A stretch of 64,000 nucleotides of DNA from Isoetes taiwanensis. Lineage: Eukaryota; Streptophyta; Lycopodiopsida; Isoetales; Isoetaceae. Position 1 is the stretch's first letter; each line of letters begins with the position of its first letter. This document shows, piece by piece, positions 13,100-25,689 of the stretch. The position numbers and the translations under genes are program-made. The notes beneath the pieces were generated by a model, which had not been told where the DNA came from, made no database searches, and was given only the letters and a program-made list of their open reading frames with translations. Location of the stretch: NCBI GenBank assembly GCA_021234155.1, contig JAJEKV010000036.1, positions 10,677,426 to 10,741,425 on the forward strand, read 5' to 3'.

Positions 13100-16000
13100 A
13101 GAACGGCCAGCCTTCTCCAGCTTGAAATCCGATCGGCCTCTACTTTGCTGCGATCACTTCTCTGATTCCTGACAACTTCCAAAACTCCGCATCTGCCTCC
13201 TCTAGCTAAAATCGTCCATGTCCAACTAACATTTTCTATGACCTAACCTGCCGCAGTAACCGACCTTATTTTCCACGTCAGCATTCATTTTCCGCAAAAT
13301 CTACACCCAAATCGAGGTTCCAACGACTTAGGGTGCTTTGACTTTCCCATGAATTGCATGCCCGAAAAAGCTGTGGTAAGGTAAAAAAACCTGAGGTTCA
13401 GAATTGTGTGGAGAATACATTGGGACTCAGGTCTAAACCTGAATCAAGCAAATAAGGCAATCATGGGAACACTGGAGCCTTCGACCTGACCTCAAAAAAA
13501 TCTCGAGGCTTTCGTCCAATAGAAAAGCACCCTTATACTTTTACAATGTTGTTTAGGATTGCTTTATTAACACTTGTTCTTTTCGTTACTGGTTTTGACA
13601 TTTCAGTTTCTGGGTGCTTAAATTTTCTGTTGTGTTTTATAATGCATTTTTCAAGTGACATATCTTATAATATGTTCTTTTTTCTTTGAACATGGCAGAT
13701 TATAACTTCATTTTCAGAACAATGGGAAGCATAGATTTTTGTGAGGGATCCTTAGATTCATACAAATTTCTTTCAATTCCTCATCAAATACAAATCTACA
13801 TGTTCTCTTATCCCCTTCGATTGCCCTTTCACTTTGTGCGACAGCACTTTGTGTTAACATGGCTTTTTTTTATTGTTGTTTTGAAGCCCTTGATTGGTAT
13901 ATTATTCTTTGTTTTTTTTTTATTATTATTAAATAGGCTTTTATGTAATGACCTAGTTCATAGGAAAATTGGGCTAATAAAATGTTGTTACGAGTCATCT
14001 AACATGATTATGGATGGACATTTCAGGACCACTAATATATTGGTTAAAGGACTCAAAAATCTGCATAGTAATTAATGTATGTCCTAATGGGATATACATT
14101 TTAAAGGGCAGATAACGTCTAAGAGTTATGGGCGAAGGAAAATGGCAGTGGCCATTTCTCACGGAGCCATATCTTGAGGAAGAACGATCGCTCTGCTTAT
14201 CTTTAGTACGCGAGGCATTTAAGCGATGGCGACCATAGTCAAAGCTTGGCCCGGCCGGGGCACACTTGTATTACAGCATCACATCGACCCGGTTTATGCG
14301 CCCGACTTCGCTAGAATCAATCTAAGATAGCTTAAGCATGCACGTTTGTGGCTCATGCATAGCTGTAGTGGGTGAAGGATTTTGAAGCGGCCAGTTTTGA
14401 AGGATTTGCGGCCTGATTTTGAATGGAAGAAAAATTCCTTCAGTCACGGGCATTTAGATCCTTGTTAAGGTACTCAACTCACGGTAGTTGCTTGATCTTG
14501 AGCTCAGGCTATTAAGTCTGTTTTAAAAGCGAGATGCCCTATCTAATAGTAGGATCTAATCTAAAGCAGAATCTGGGATCGGCGACCCTAATCCTAATAA
14601 GCTAGGGTTTGGAACGGTTCGATAAGGCTGAATTGAAACACACGAAGGCTGGCTATGGCTATGGTAGCCGGGGATTAGGCCGCGACTATCGACATGGGCG
14701 GGAGGGGCAAAAATAAGAAAAAAAGTTGGCGTGTGGCCAGTAAAATGTTATGGACATAACATTAGGTGTTATGGACATAACAAAATTATTCTTGGATATA
14801 ACACTTAAAGATCGGCAATAGTGATTCAATCCTACTGACTAAATCACCGAAGACGAGGGCGTTAAGGTTTTGTAACAATCATGTTGCAACTCTTAAACCA
14901 TATAATTGACCATTATACTCTGAAAATAGCAATTTTGTAAATATTATATTATATGGCTTATGTGGAAAATTCTACAGCAAGTATGTATGAAACAATTTTA
15001 GGGCAAAATGGATTGTTTGTTACAATTGGAGATGGGATGGTGACGACTCAAAGGTTATTTAGGCTGTAGGCTAGCTAAAGTTCAGCTGCTTAGGAACCCG
15101 ATAAGCAACCACAGAGATCAGGCCAGCGTTCTAGAACAGAGCCATCGAATATTTTGAGTATAAAAACTCTTGTGAAAAGGTAAACCTCATCTATTTTCTG
15201 CATGTATGCTTAGCAAGGGCCGGGTTGTCTTCCCTGGATCTGTGAATGGCAAGGAAGAAGTGAGATCTACATGGCTACTCGAAAGAGAATCGTAGAGGAC
15301 AAAAGCAAGGAAGGAAGCTCCAAGAAGATTTAGCCGATTATAGAATCTGCTTTTCATGCATGCAGTGAGAGAGAGGCAATCTTGAAGAAGATGGTAAAAG
15401 TGCGGTAAAAATAAAAGTGAGATTGGAGGCAGTTAGTTGCAAAAGGATTGGTAAAGCATAGGAGAGCGATACCAATTCAATGTAAATCGTCTGGAGATGT
15501 GCTTGACTCATAAGAGGAGATTAAATCGGTTGCCAACAATGAGAATCTGATCAATGCTAAGGAGGCCATAGGAGATATAAATGCTGGTACAATGGGCTTC
15601 AAAAAGGTTTGGATAGTTAAACTGTAATAAGGCTTATAAGATCCATTTGGACTTATAAAGATCTTTTAATTATTTTAAAAGGTTACTGACTCATGAGGAT
15701 TTTTAGTGAGTTAGATTAGCTTAAGATTATTGTGATCTTAATAAAATAACCAGATCTGTAGATGCATGATATGTTTCCTTGGACTGGCTATGTCTATATA
15801 ATTTTAGAAGCATAAATTTACCACTAGCATTAGCATTATCTTATCTTATTCTTGGTAGCCTTTTAATATTTGGTTATTGTGTTTGGTGATGGGGCCTAGT
15901 CCTTAGGTTTTAAGATGGGGAACATTTACTTCCGTATGTAGATCCCATAGCGGATTGAAAAATTCATCTTATCTTATCTTATCTTGTATTCTAAATTTCG

Positions 16001-18060
16001 GTATTACAGTTGATTTTGCATGATTAGTAGAAATAAGATAAACTAAGCTGGAGCTTAAATAAAATCTGCTATATTTCTGAATCGATTTTAGAACCTTTTG
16101 CATCCTTGAAATGATGCATGCAACACCGAAATCTAATATCTAATAGTGCTGACAATTTCTAGGATGTTTTTAAACTGATTCGTTGCTTGTATTTTAATTT
16201 GAATGCTAGCAAGGTGAAGGGGGATGACCCCAGGACAGCCTATGACGTCTGCTACCAAATTCATTGCAATCATATCGAATGCTTGTATATGTTCAGTTGA
16301 TCACGGTGCTTGAGGCTATCTGCTCTTGTTATTGTGCAAAATATTTCTTGCAAAACCGCTATGATCTATCTTACGATCGAGGAAGATACTTTGATGACTT
16401 TAAATAATATGTACTTGTATTCAAAATTCTATATCAATGGTAATCTCTTGTATCATTTTATTTGAAAGCTGAAAGCTATGCACTCCTGGTTGTAAGAATA
16501 AAACCAAGTTAAACGGATTATTCTTAGTAAAATGTCCTCTTATGTGGGTGTTGTTTTTATGTAACAGTTAAATATTGATGTGAATGAATAAAATGATACC
16601 TTATCAAGGCCAAGACATATGGGTACATGTGTATGTTTTCGGGTTGCTAATTGGAACAGTTTAAAATCCTTGCCAAGGTTTTTAAGTAGTTAAGATATTT
16701 GATCTGGTTTCCAGATCAAGTATAAAGGTCTTTTTTTTCTTTTTCTTTTTTTGAAGAACTCAAAACTTAAATTAAAAAAAGAAAGATATTACAAGAAAAT
16801 GCTAAGGGAGGTGGAGATAACCTCAAACCTCATCCTTAACCTGAGAATGCAATTTGGGAAGAGTTGGAGAAGGAGCAACTGCTTGTTCAGACCTGTCAAC
16901 CGAGCTAACCATGGAAAACCTCAGAGACAATGGATCAAGCCAAGACACAAGTTAGTACTTAGATAGACTAATCTTCCAACTAACCCTTGTATGTGTAGAT
17001 GTATGATTAGTCTCCATTTATATGCTTTTTGATTAAGCTTATGAATGAGTCGATGTATGTATAGTAGATGCTCTCTTTCTGTCCTCCTGTGTAGTGGGAA
17101 TTATGCTCCTAGCTAGAATCTCTTAAATCCCAATAATTGTGGCATGTGCACAAGAGCCCGCCTGACTAGGGGATAGTATATTATAGTTTAGCACCATACA
17201 ACGGACGCAGTGGTGAAGTAGAGGTGGAACCTTACCTAACATGGCTACAAGGATTCCCATAGTGTGCTAGGCTTATAGTCAGTCACTGTGTATGGGCCGA
17301 GTATAGGTCAAACACCCCCTGGGTTACAGGATACGTGCCGATAGGGACATCTTGGACTCGACAAGCGTGTCTAGAGCCAGCTTGTGGATTTTGAGGGGTT
17401 AAGTCAGATACGGATGTGGGGTGCCAGTAGTGCCACGATCCTCTAGCCACTTATGTAACCATCATGCCCGGAAGGGGATTCACCCCTTTCCTGCCTCATC
17501 AAGCCGGGGAGATGCAACCCGGAGTAGTCTCATAGGGTGATTCCATGAGATTACGTCTACGGAAGGCTACAATCACGCCATAGCATATTCCAACCTATCT
17601 GCAAAGTGTGCACAGGAGGGGCAGATGGACTGGACTACCCCAGCCATTGTGCTATGCCAGCCAACGCCATTGCCATGATTTCGTCTGTTGTTATTTGGAG
17701 GACCTGACCGTCAGTTGACACCCTTGGAGTATGAGCCTGGGGTAGAATCCTTATTATGATGCATTCCATATGTACTATTAGTGTTATATTGATGTGCCTT
17801 GATGATGGATGGTCCACCCTTCGAGGTGGCATATTATATTATATATGTTGTGCTAGGTGCTAACATATATGTACGCTTATATATAGGATTCCCCTAGAAG
17901 GCATGGGATGAATGACACCTCCATGTCCTTCACCCAGACACTTGCCCATCACAAGTGGCCCGAGTTAGACGTATGGCCGTTTCATGGTGATGGAGTCACC
18001 ATGGTAGGGGAATTTCTCCTATTTATACGGTGTGAGCATCGTATATGTTTGGGAAGTGTC
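13100..18060. other. long region without a recognisable gene
   Basis: Frames are short and unconvincing, apart from a 129-codon plus-strand frame at 13686-14075 that is hydrophobic, AT-driven and without a family motif. A pair of 16-bp palindrome-like words lies at 14746 and 14767. A (CTTAT)n microsatellite is at about 15965-15985. A pyrimidine tract is at 16730-16753. The stretch 17100-18030 is more GC-balanced and could be the untranslated or LTR part of an old element, but no partner copy is present in the window. Confidence 0.45.
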
Positions 18061-18073
18061 ACATGAGGAGGCA

Positions 18074-18393
18074 GGGTAAAAGCATGTTAGGGTGTACCAC
18101 TTTTGGAACCTGCAAAAGTACATACACTAGGTACTTCAGAACTGGGTACTTTCTCATTTTTATTTTCATTAAAACTAGTACAAAGGTCCAAAAAAAAAGT
18201 CAAGGACGCATTAATATTCAAAGTAAGATAAAGATAATGCTACCGGAGACCAAAATATATATAAAAGTTCTAAAATGTAACTTTTATTTAGATATTACAC
18301 GGGTACCTAGTACCCAGTCCTGGGTACCCTTTTAGGTACTTTTTTGGTCACTAAATAATACTTTTTAAGGGACACCCTAACATGCTTTTACCC
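18074..18393. mobile_element. MITE with 22-bp perfect terminal inverted repeats
   Basis: The first 22 bases (18074-18095, starting GGGTAAAAGCATG) are the exact reverse complement of the last 22 (18372-18393). The element is 320 bp and has no coding capacity. The four bases GGCA stand directly outside both ends (18070-18073 and 18394-18397), a candidate target-site duplication. Sub-terminal words containing ACTGGGTAC occur in both arms in opposite orientation, so the arms fold further inward. This is a non-autonomous DNA transposon. The superfamily is not settled: the TIR resembles hAT termini in starting near CAGGG, but a 4-bp duplication is not the hAT length. Confidence 0.85.
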
Positions 18394-18439
18394 GGCATCA
18401 AAGTGTCTAAGGGAGAAGGTTTCCTGTCAAAAGGTATCA

Positions 18440-20000
18440 TCTGATTATCAAGATATGAGGTGAAGGATATTGAAAGTGTTGCAAAAAAAGCTACGCATAG
18501 CCAATCTCAAAATCTTCATGCTTCCAGAACCAAAAAACTTAGACATGAAACAAGTTCTGGCATGTATTTCATCTAAAGAGCAACGACCCATATGGGATCA
18601 GAAAGATGTTTGTTGGAGTAACCAAACAGTTATTGAATTTCCACTAAATACAAAAGGATGGCCTTCGAAAAATTTGTCTTGAGAGTGTGCGAGATAAAAA
18701 TCATGTATGACATAGGCCATAGGTTGAACCATGTGGAGAATGAAGAAATTAGGATCTTTAAAAGTTCAACAATTGAAAATCGAGTAAAGCACAAAGAACA
18801 CCATTTTCTTCAATGGTAAGGCCTGGCCATAGATGGAAAGGGTTGTTGATAGTGAGCAGGTTGTCCATAAAACCAGATGCACTAAGCCATCTGATAAGGA
18901 AAGTATGGCCCCGTCGCTGAGGATAGTCTTGACTTATTTTGACTGGCCCCATCGCTAAGGATAGTCTTGACTTATTTTAACAGCCAAAATGATGTAACAT
19001 TCCGTGTGTTGATGAGCCTCCTCAGTAGATTGCTTAGCCCGATGAAGTTGATTGATTGATCAGGTAATGAATTTTATTATCCCGTTCTGCAACAGTACTG
19101 AGCGGGAGTAACATAATAAGGGGAAGCATCCAATGAGGAGACTTGTAGCTGAAGGCTAGCTATTTCTGCATCATCAAAAATCTTCTGCTTAGAGCAGTTT
19201 TGCAATTGGTCTTTCAAGGACTTGACTTGATGTTGGACGACAACCAGCATGCCTTCTAATGTAGAGACGGAAACATGACCATGATTTGTGGCATGCTGAT
19301 GAGCACTAAACTCTGTCTTAGACCTTTGTAGCATGTCAGGGCATCCAAGAGAGACTGTTCCTTTGCATGGAGTTGAGCCATGAGGGTTTCCACTTGAGTC
19401 TGGAGAGGAGCATGGAGAGCCTCGAGAGCGGCCTTAGGCTCTTGTTTCTTTCGGAGGTCTTCTCGGGTGGCCAAAAGTTCCTCATATTTTATTTTGGAGT
19501 TGTTCTTCAAGGACTGTCTTCTGAGCATTGGCAGTTTGGAGTTCTCTCTTCAAAGCATCAGAGGAATCTTGAAAAGGACAGATAGCAACATCGGGGAAAA
19601 CAACAAGGAAGGCAAAATTTGAACTGAGTCTTGAGAAGCTACAGTTGGTGAGCATTTTGTGCCTGACCTGTCAATGGGGACGAATGCTGATGTGACACTA
19701 CCCTGAAGGCATTACAAGAGTTTGTCATAATTAAGAAGGGCAGCTCGAGAAAGGGAACGTCTTAATAAAAATAATCGGACGCCAAAGAAGATACTGAAAA
19801 ATGACTAGATTTGCGGCGTGGTACGACAATCTCCAATTGTATAGCCTTAATGAGAGAATCAACGGTAAGAATGCGAGCCAAAGCATAAGTGCCATCTAGT
19901 TCACATCCCTCTTCGGACATGCCTTTGTAACTCATGAAATAGCAAATGCTAAATTTGCACATAAAAAGCAGATCTGCTATGTTGTTCCTGCTCAATTATG
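18440..20000 (-). pseudogene. decayed minus-strand copy of the Gypsy ORF3
   Basis: On the minus strand this stretch shares several blocks, in the same order, with the third ORF of the Gypsy element at 21851-32888. KIFDDAEIASLQLQV here matches the block around YFDDAEIAVLRLN there. A block ending near IEENGVLCALLDFQ matches the one around KGCLCALVVFDL. VQPMAYVIHDFYLAHSQDK (near 18730-18680) matches VQPMAYIFHDFYLGDTQEN. YMPELVSCLS matches YMPELANHLS. Between them lies a predicted coiled coil (19077-19528). Stops and frameshifts are frequent, so it is a dead copy. Downstream in its own sense it meets the MITE at 18074-18393. No matching LTR was found nearby, so it is a fragment. Confidence 0.7.
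18906..18981. repeat. two tandem 38-bp units
   Basis: Two adjacent 38-base units both start TGGCCCC and contain AGGATAGTCTTGACTTATTT; they differ at about three positions. They lie inside the decayed ORF3 copy and add to its disruption. Confidence 0.9.
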
Positions 20001-20349
20001 TAAAGCAGACCATTTGGGATTGTCAAAACTGAAAACATCTAATTGTTACTATGTTGTGAAGATAATAGTGGGCAAGAAACTCAGTTTATTCTTTTCCTGG
20101 GGGATTCAGTATTGTTTGCAGGATAGAACATGTGCATGTGCAATAAAGGGTTTTTTTAACTATTTCTTATTTGTATATTTACCATTAGGGTTTTTTTTTT
20201 GCCATTATCTGGGGAAAAATATGTTCTTTAAGAGTAGAGATGTTTTTGGCACCTTTTGAATGCAGATGTCCATACCCCCTTATTATTAAGTGCGCATTTT
20301 CTACTTTGTCCCAAGGCCCCGAATGGGCCAATGAATTTTTAAGTTAACA

Positions 20350-20441
20350 AAAACCATTACATCCAACACTTCTCAATTAAAATCCCCCTGAAACCCACTT
20401 TGCTTTGGGTGACATAAGGGGGTATTGAATGTAATGGTTTG
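20350..20441. mobile_element. short foldback element
   Basis: The left arm (20351-20366, AAACCATTACATCCAA) and right arm (20425-20440, TTGAATGTAATGGTTT) are reverse complements with one mismatch, about 90 bp apart end to end. A related pair, ATACCCCCTTA at about 20272 and TAAGGGGGTAT at about 20414, suggests that a larger or second copy of the same foldback is overlaid here. No coding capacity. Confidence 0.6.
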
Positions 20442-20449
20442 GTTCCTTT

Positions 20450-21840
20450 CTAGTTTTGTACGTTCTTTTTAAGGTTTTGCTATGATTTGGTTGATGTATT
20501 CGTGCGGGTGTACTAAACTATATTTCTAGAGTGCACCCTTTCTCATCCAATATTTTTTTCTTCATCTATTAATGGGTTGCTTTTAGTATTTTAATATTGA
20601 TTTACTTGTATTTGTGGGCCTTCTTCTGCGCATGCAATTCGCGAGCTGGAAATTATAGAGTGACCCCTTGCAAGAGGCATTAATAGGATGCACAAGTAGA
20701 TGCTTGTTTTTGCCCTATAGTCGTGCTTGATTTCATCCTCTTGTTGATTATATGTATGGTGGTTACATATCCCGAGAGTTTCTAAAAATGTGCTTTCAAA
20801 CGAGGCGATAAAAAATCTATATCGTCAAAGGTAATGCACCAAACATTTTTTGAAAGCAGTGGCGACAATCAATTATCAAGTTTTATCTGAGATGGAAATT
20901 GTCAAAGTGTGCTGGGAGTCTTACATGCAAATATTTTATCTTCTGTAGGTAAATCCATGATTTCTTAGTTTATTGAGCTCCAGCGCAAGTCTGCACAACT
21001 ACAAAACCCTATTATAAAATGGGTTTCAAATGTTTGCTCTTTAATATTCAGACTGGAGCGTGACAACTTGAGAATGGAAGCTTAGCGTCGCGGATAACTT
21101 CTCACTTGCCCCTCTACGGGGTGCAGGTGGGCCGATTACCTTGATTTGTTCCATGGTGTTGATTTAGATCTCTTATCACTATAGTGCTTGCCAATACGAC
21201 AAAGTTGTGAGATATGTTTTGCTGATTTACATCTCCTGCTTGAGATGCGAGGAGCTTGAGATGCGGAGAGCTTGGGATGTAGTTCTTGAATCTAGAAGCT
21301 TCCCTTCAAGTGCCCTATACTCTTTATTTAACTTATCATCAGAAGATAACACTTTAGATGCAACAAATTCCATTGAGACCGCCCTCACATTGAAAAGCTT
21401 TTGTATGGCTTTATAGATTACATTTTGCCTTTCATTTCGGCCATCGGTCTAGCGTTTTTCAAAAATGGCCTTCAGAACTCCCTTTTTCATTTTGAGCTTA
21501 GATCTGCATTTTCCAAAACTGGCCTTCAAAACGGATATTTATTTTTTTTTCTTGCCTGTTTGATTTGTCTTTTGCAATCCTTATCATGACCAGATAGTAC
21601 ATGCTTGGGCGCAATGAAAAGACTCGTTAATTGAAGAAAGAAGGCGGGAAGAGGGTGGTGACATCAGTTGGACACAACCACCATGGTCTCTTCACCCGCT
21701 GTAATATATGTCGTGTGAACCCATCTATAAATATAAAGTATCTCAAAACTAGCACTTTTTGGTGAATAACTAAACAACTTACTTAATTTTTGTTGGAGTG
21801 TGATTTCTTGTCTACCCATCCAAAAAGGGCAGAAGCTCTT
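20450..21840. other. no gene seen
   Basis: AT-rich DNA with short frames only. The frames at 21207-21416 and 21401-21589 carry no recognisable motif. This is the left flank of the 11-kb Gypsy element. Confidence 0.45.
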
Positions 21841-21845
21841 GGTAG

Positions 21846-21850
21846 AGGAA
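21846..21850. repeat. left target-site duplication AGGAA of the Gypsy element
   Basis: It is identical to 32889-32893 directly after the 3' LTR. Confidence 0.85.
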
Positions 21851-22411
21851 TGTTAGTCACATTGCCTCACAGTGCAGGACTATTCATCACCTCTGTCCGG
21901 ACCGAGTCAAGCTCAAAGATCCTCGATCAACCAGGTCGGACATCGAGCCTCCACGGAAGACTAAGCGTGACCCTTGCTTGATCAAAGCCTTTAGTACGTC
22001 AACAAGAAGGCTTCGGACAAGTAATGACGCGATCGCAGCGTCGGCGATAGTGACGATTCTAGGCACTTGAGGCACGTAACGGTCACAAAATCAGACCTCC
22101 TTCCGAGAGTCGGCCGCCAGAATCGGTCGAGTGTGTCTATATTGGGCCCAAGGCCATTGTACTATATATGAGTAGAGTTAGCTCATAAGTTTTAGATGAG
22201 TTTTGAGTCTTGTCTCGCCAGTTTTCTCTATTCGCGAGAGCTCATGTATTTTCATCATTGATATCAAAGGGAAGCTTATCATCTTTCTCTCATTTGATAC
22301 ATTCTCTTCCTTTAGCTTCTCTTCGGCCAAATCCGGCGTGACGCCAGTCCCGGACTCTGTTGTTAGATCCACCCGGGTCCTCCGCAGTCTTCAGTAGAAC
22401 CGGACCAAACA
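21851..22411 (+). repeat. 5' LTR of the Gypsy element
   Basis: It aligns with 32303-32888 along its whole length; long identical blocks include TGGGCCCAAGGCCATTGTAC and ATGAGTTTTGAGTCTTGTCT. A TATA-like box (ACTATATATGAG) lies near 22160 and would start transcription of the element. The ends are TG...CA. The middle is rich in CpG and has diverged most. Confidence 0.93.
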
Positions 22412-24790
22412 ACGTAAGCCATTGCTTGAGAGATGCGATTTTCTCCTACATTCTTAAATGCGCCGTAATAAATTCCGTGAATTTCCTTGAGAACTCCTTT
22501 CGGGCATCGCTTGGAAGCGCCATCAGCATTAGAGCTGTTAGCGTATGTATGGATCACCTTATGACGCGAGGCCATCTTGGTCCGGAATTTCGATCGCGCC
22601 ACCCATACCCTACCGTGTCGATCTGCGTCCAGTTCAGCCCCAAGCGTGCAAACATTGCTCCCAACCTCCAGTCCCTCATCACTGCTCGAGGAGCCTTATC
22701 CGGCTCCACCTTCTCAACGCGTACTTTCACACACCGAACATACACTTTACCATCCATCATTCGCCAGACCCATCGCCTCTTCATAAACCATCCTCTCCCG
22801 CGAAGATTAAAATTTCATATCACATGTCTCCTTTCGCCTACCGAGAATATCCTTTCCCTCGTTTCCCAGCGCTCTTCTGTTTACAACCTTACAGGATCTC
22901 AAAGCCAATGCTCCGACTGCGCCCGGTTTCTCAATAGCGTCACGCTTCATCGGGGAGTCGATGGAGCCTGATACCACATCACCTCAACCTCAATATCCTC
23001 AACATCTTTGTTCTGTCCATTGACGCTTTCACATCTACCTTTTCGGACTCTGGCCCGGCTTATCCATATTTTGGCAACACGAAGGCAAGCCGTTAGACCA
23101 AAGTGCTTTCGGTACATGGAAGAATTTGAGACTCTGTCCTAAATGGTCACGCGCCAGCCTCAGTGAAATTCCACATCTTTTCCACACCACCTGCGTGGCT
23201 CTCTCCTCATCAATGGCTCATGTCCAACAAAGCCATTGGAAACAAAATTGGTCGAAATCGCCTTTGCTTTTCTCTCTCATTCACGGAACCACGCGGATGA
23301 TGATCAACTTCATCTCGAAGCAACTCAATGAACTTCAACAAAGGCCCGCAGATGCGGGATTTTTGCGGATCGACTTCACGATACGCTAAGCAAGCTCAAG
23401 GGTACCCTACGAGGCAGTTTTTGAAAGTGCGGTTTCTCCAAGGACTTCCTCACCTTTATTCGACTCATGGTGAATACACCGTCCAAAACTTTGGAGGCGG
23501 GCTATCATTCTGTCGATCGCTCGTCGATGTTTCCTCCGGCGTGGCTCTTGAGAGCTCCGTTCATTCCGCGATCATGGTTCCTGAAGCGGTACGATTGACC
23601 TCAACCGCTAATCCAGTAGCAGCGGTCAAATCACGGCCGGTGCCATATTTGCAAATATCAAGGCCATTTGGCCAATGAGTTACGCTCCACCAATAGCGCC
23701 TCATTTACCAGCGATGCAACGTAATACTTGATCATGCCGCGGAGGAATTTTCGCACTCATCCCTGCGGATCATAACAAAATGGTTTTATCAAGTGCAAAC
23801 CACACCTCATTACAATCGCTTAGCTATCGGCTGACCACCTCTTGAGGTGCGGCCCACTTAACTCTATCAACTTAGCGGGACCAATATACGGGATCAATAG
23901 CGACCTCGCGCAGTCCTTCTGGCTGATCTTTATCAGCATCAGAATGGGGTCATACCACCGCGGTGTGTCCTCAACTTCCGCAGGTTAGAATTACCCGACT
24001 TCACGGGTACCAATCCGGACCACATCGGTCAGCCTCCGCGGCTTACCAGCTTCTGGCTAGCTAATGGCAAACAAGGCCCGTGACCGGTTCTTAGAAGCCA
24101 GCAGAGGCCCTCGGCAATCCACTTATTTATCAACCCGACTCCGACCGATCAACCTCGGTAGGATCAACAAGCCGAGAGGAAAATTTTGGAGCGCAAAATC
24201 CTCCCGTCACCGTGCGTCAAATTGGGTTGGTCTAGTTCCGCGCCCGGACCAAAGGCATCCGTCCCTTATTTATTATTGAAGGACCGCCAGCACGCGCTCG
24301 CGGTTGACACCCTTCCTCATGAGGGCCGAAAAAGGTTCACTTTGCGCGACTTAAGAAAAGCTCATGCCAAATGTCATTACCCAAAGTTAGCGAAAGCATT
24401 TTTGAATCTGGCTGGCGAGGCCCGTACATTAACCAAATGTTCATGCCACCACTAGAGCTCAACAAAGACAGATACACCTTCCAGCGGCTCAACCTCCGCG
24501 GCTCTGGACATATCCCAATATTGCGGTAGGGTTGACTTATAAGGATTCTTTGCTTCCCCACGCCCGCACTCAGCACCCGGTGGAACGGCCCGGATCCTTT
24601 TCTCATGTGTACCTCTCGAACTCTCAGAGAGGAGCTTGCCAAGATCAAAATTCCTTTAAAGCGGCTGCATTTTAAAACTTCTACGTCACGCTCTCGAGGA
24701 CCGGTTACCCACTCAATTGTTTAGTTGGGGCATTACCTCTACACTTACCGGTCCGTACAGCGGTGGGAAATCGATAAGTCAACCATGTTC
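22412..24790 (+). pseudogene. decayed gag region of the Gypsy element
   Basis: No long frame survives, but the position between the 5' LTR and the protease and a residual zinc knuckle at 23641-23685 (reading CHICKYQGHLANE) identify gag. The knuckle keeps Cys, Cys and His at the expected CX2CX4H spacing, while the fourth ligand reads Leu instead of Cys. Gag would form the particle and bind the element RNA. The several 60-200-codon frames on both strands are remnants or chance. Confidence 0.6.
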
Positions 24791-25080
24791 AAATCGATGG
24801 AGGTAGTGGGGTCAATCATCGCGGATAAACTCGCCAAACAAATGGGCATCCACACAACTCTTTTCGTGCCCCATGTGACATCAAATTGGCTAATGGCCAT
24901 ATCCACGGGGAACTTTCAGCGTCCGCACTATTCTTCATCAACATTGGTGATCTCAAAACTCCCATGGAATTTGGAGTTTGGAAGGCTGGCGAAGATCCGG
25001 TGACTATGAAATCTTTGGTGAAGACCCTTTCTCGCCGGGCAAAGGTATCCATTCGGGCCGCGGACGGTTAGTCATCCGCG
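24791..25080 (+). pseudogene. decayed aspartic protease of the Gypsy element
   Basis: At 24793-24816 the frame reads IDGGSGVN, the active-site stretch of the DGG/DTG type used by plant Gypsy proteases; the second Gypsy element here has IDTGSGVNVMP at the same place. After a frameshift the flank continues with ADKLAKQMGIHTT and later with LANGHIHGEL and IGDLKTPMEF, as in retropepsin folds of this group. It would cut the polyprotein. The frameshift next to the active site makes it non-functional. Confidence 0.65.
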
Positions 25081-25689
25081 GATGGTCATCTCAATGCCAC
25101 CATGGACTTGCACCGCAGTAGGATCATTTTAGTTGTTAATCACGGAACCCTCTCTCCTCGGACAACGATTAAAGCTCGAGAATATTTATCAAGGATTCGA
25201 GGGGCTACCCTGGCAGGCTACGCCTCGTCATCCTACCCGGGAATATCTTTGATCCTTAGGCGAAGTGACTCTTGTCGGGACCCGGTATGGCTGCCTTGCT
25301 TGACCCTACGGCTCCTTGCAATGAATCCAGCGTTGATCACTTTTCAATCGCGACACTCCGGCAACTCCTGGCGATGTACCGCGGATCACGAAGCAACCAA
25401 CGCTAGATGACAGCTGAGCAACCTCTCTTTTCACCCGCATAAAGTGCCACGCATCGGTTATGCTCCAACCTCACTGCACACATTGTCGGGATCTTTTGAA
25501 GTCATACCCCATATTCCGGACTCACGAAATTAGATTGTTGTGGATGTTGGCAACAATCAACACAATCGCATTCTTTGCAAACCTTCCGGCTCCTTATAAG
25601 TGCAGGGCGTCCGCTGTTCAAAAATTCAAACACATTTTTAAGCACAGGTTACAAAGATCTTGGGGGAATCAACAAAAGCTTGGGGAAAC

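Noticed and set aside
13686-14075. 129-codon hydrophobic frame as a membrane protein
   Set aside because: It is rich in Phe and Leu because the DNA is T-rich (runs of T at 13865 and 13912). No conserved motif or splice context.
17100-18030. LTR of the element that left the ORF3 copy at 18440-20000
   Set aside because: The stretch has LTR-like composition but shows no similarity to the Gypsy LTRs at 21851 or 32303 and has no partner.
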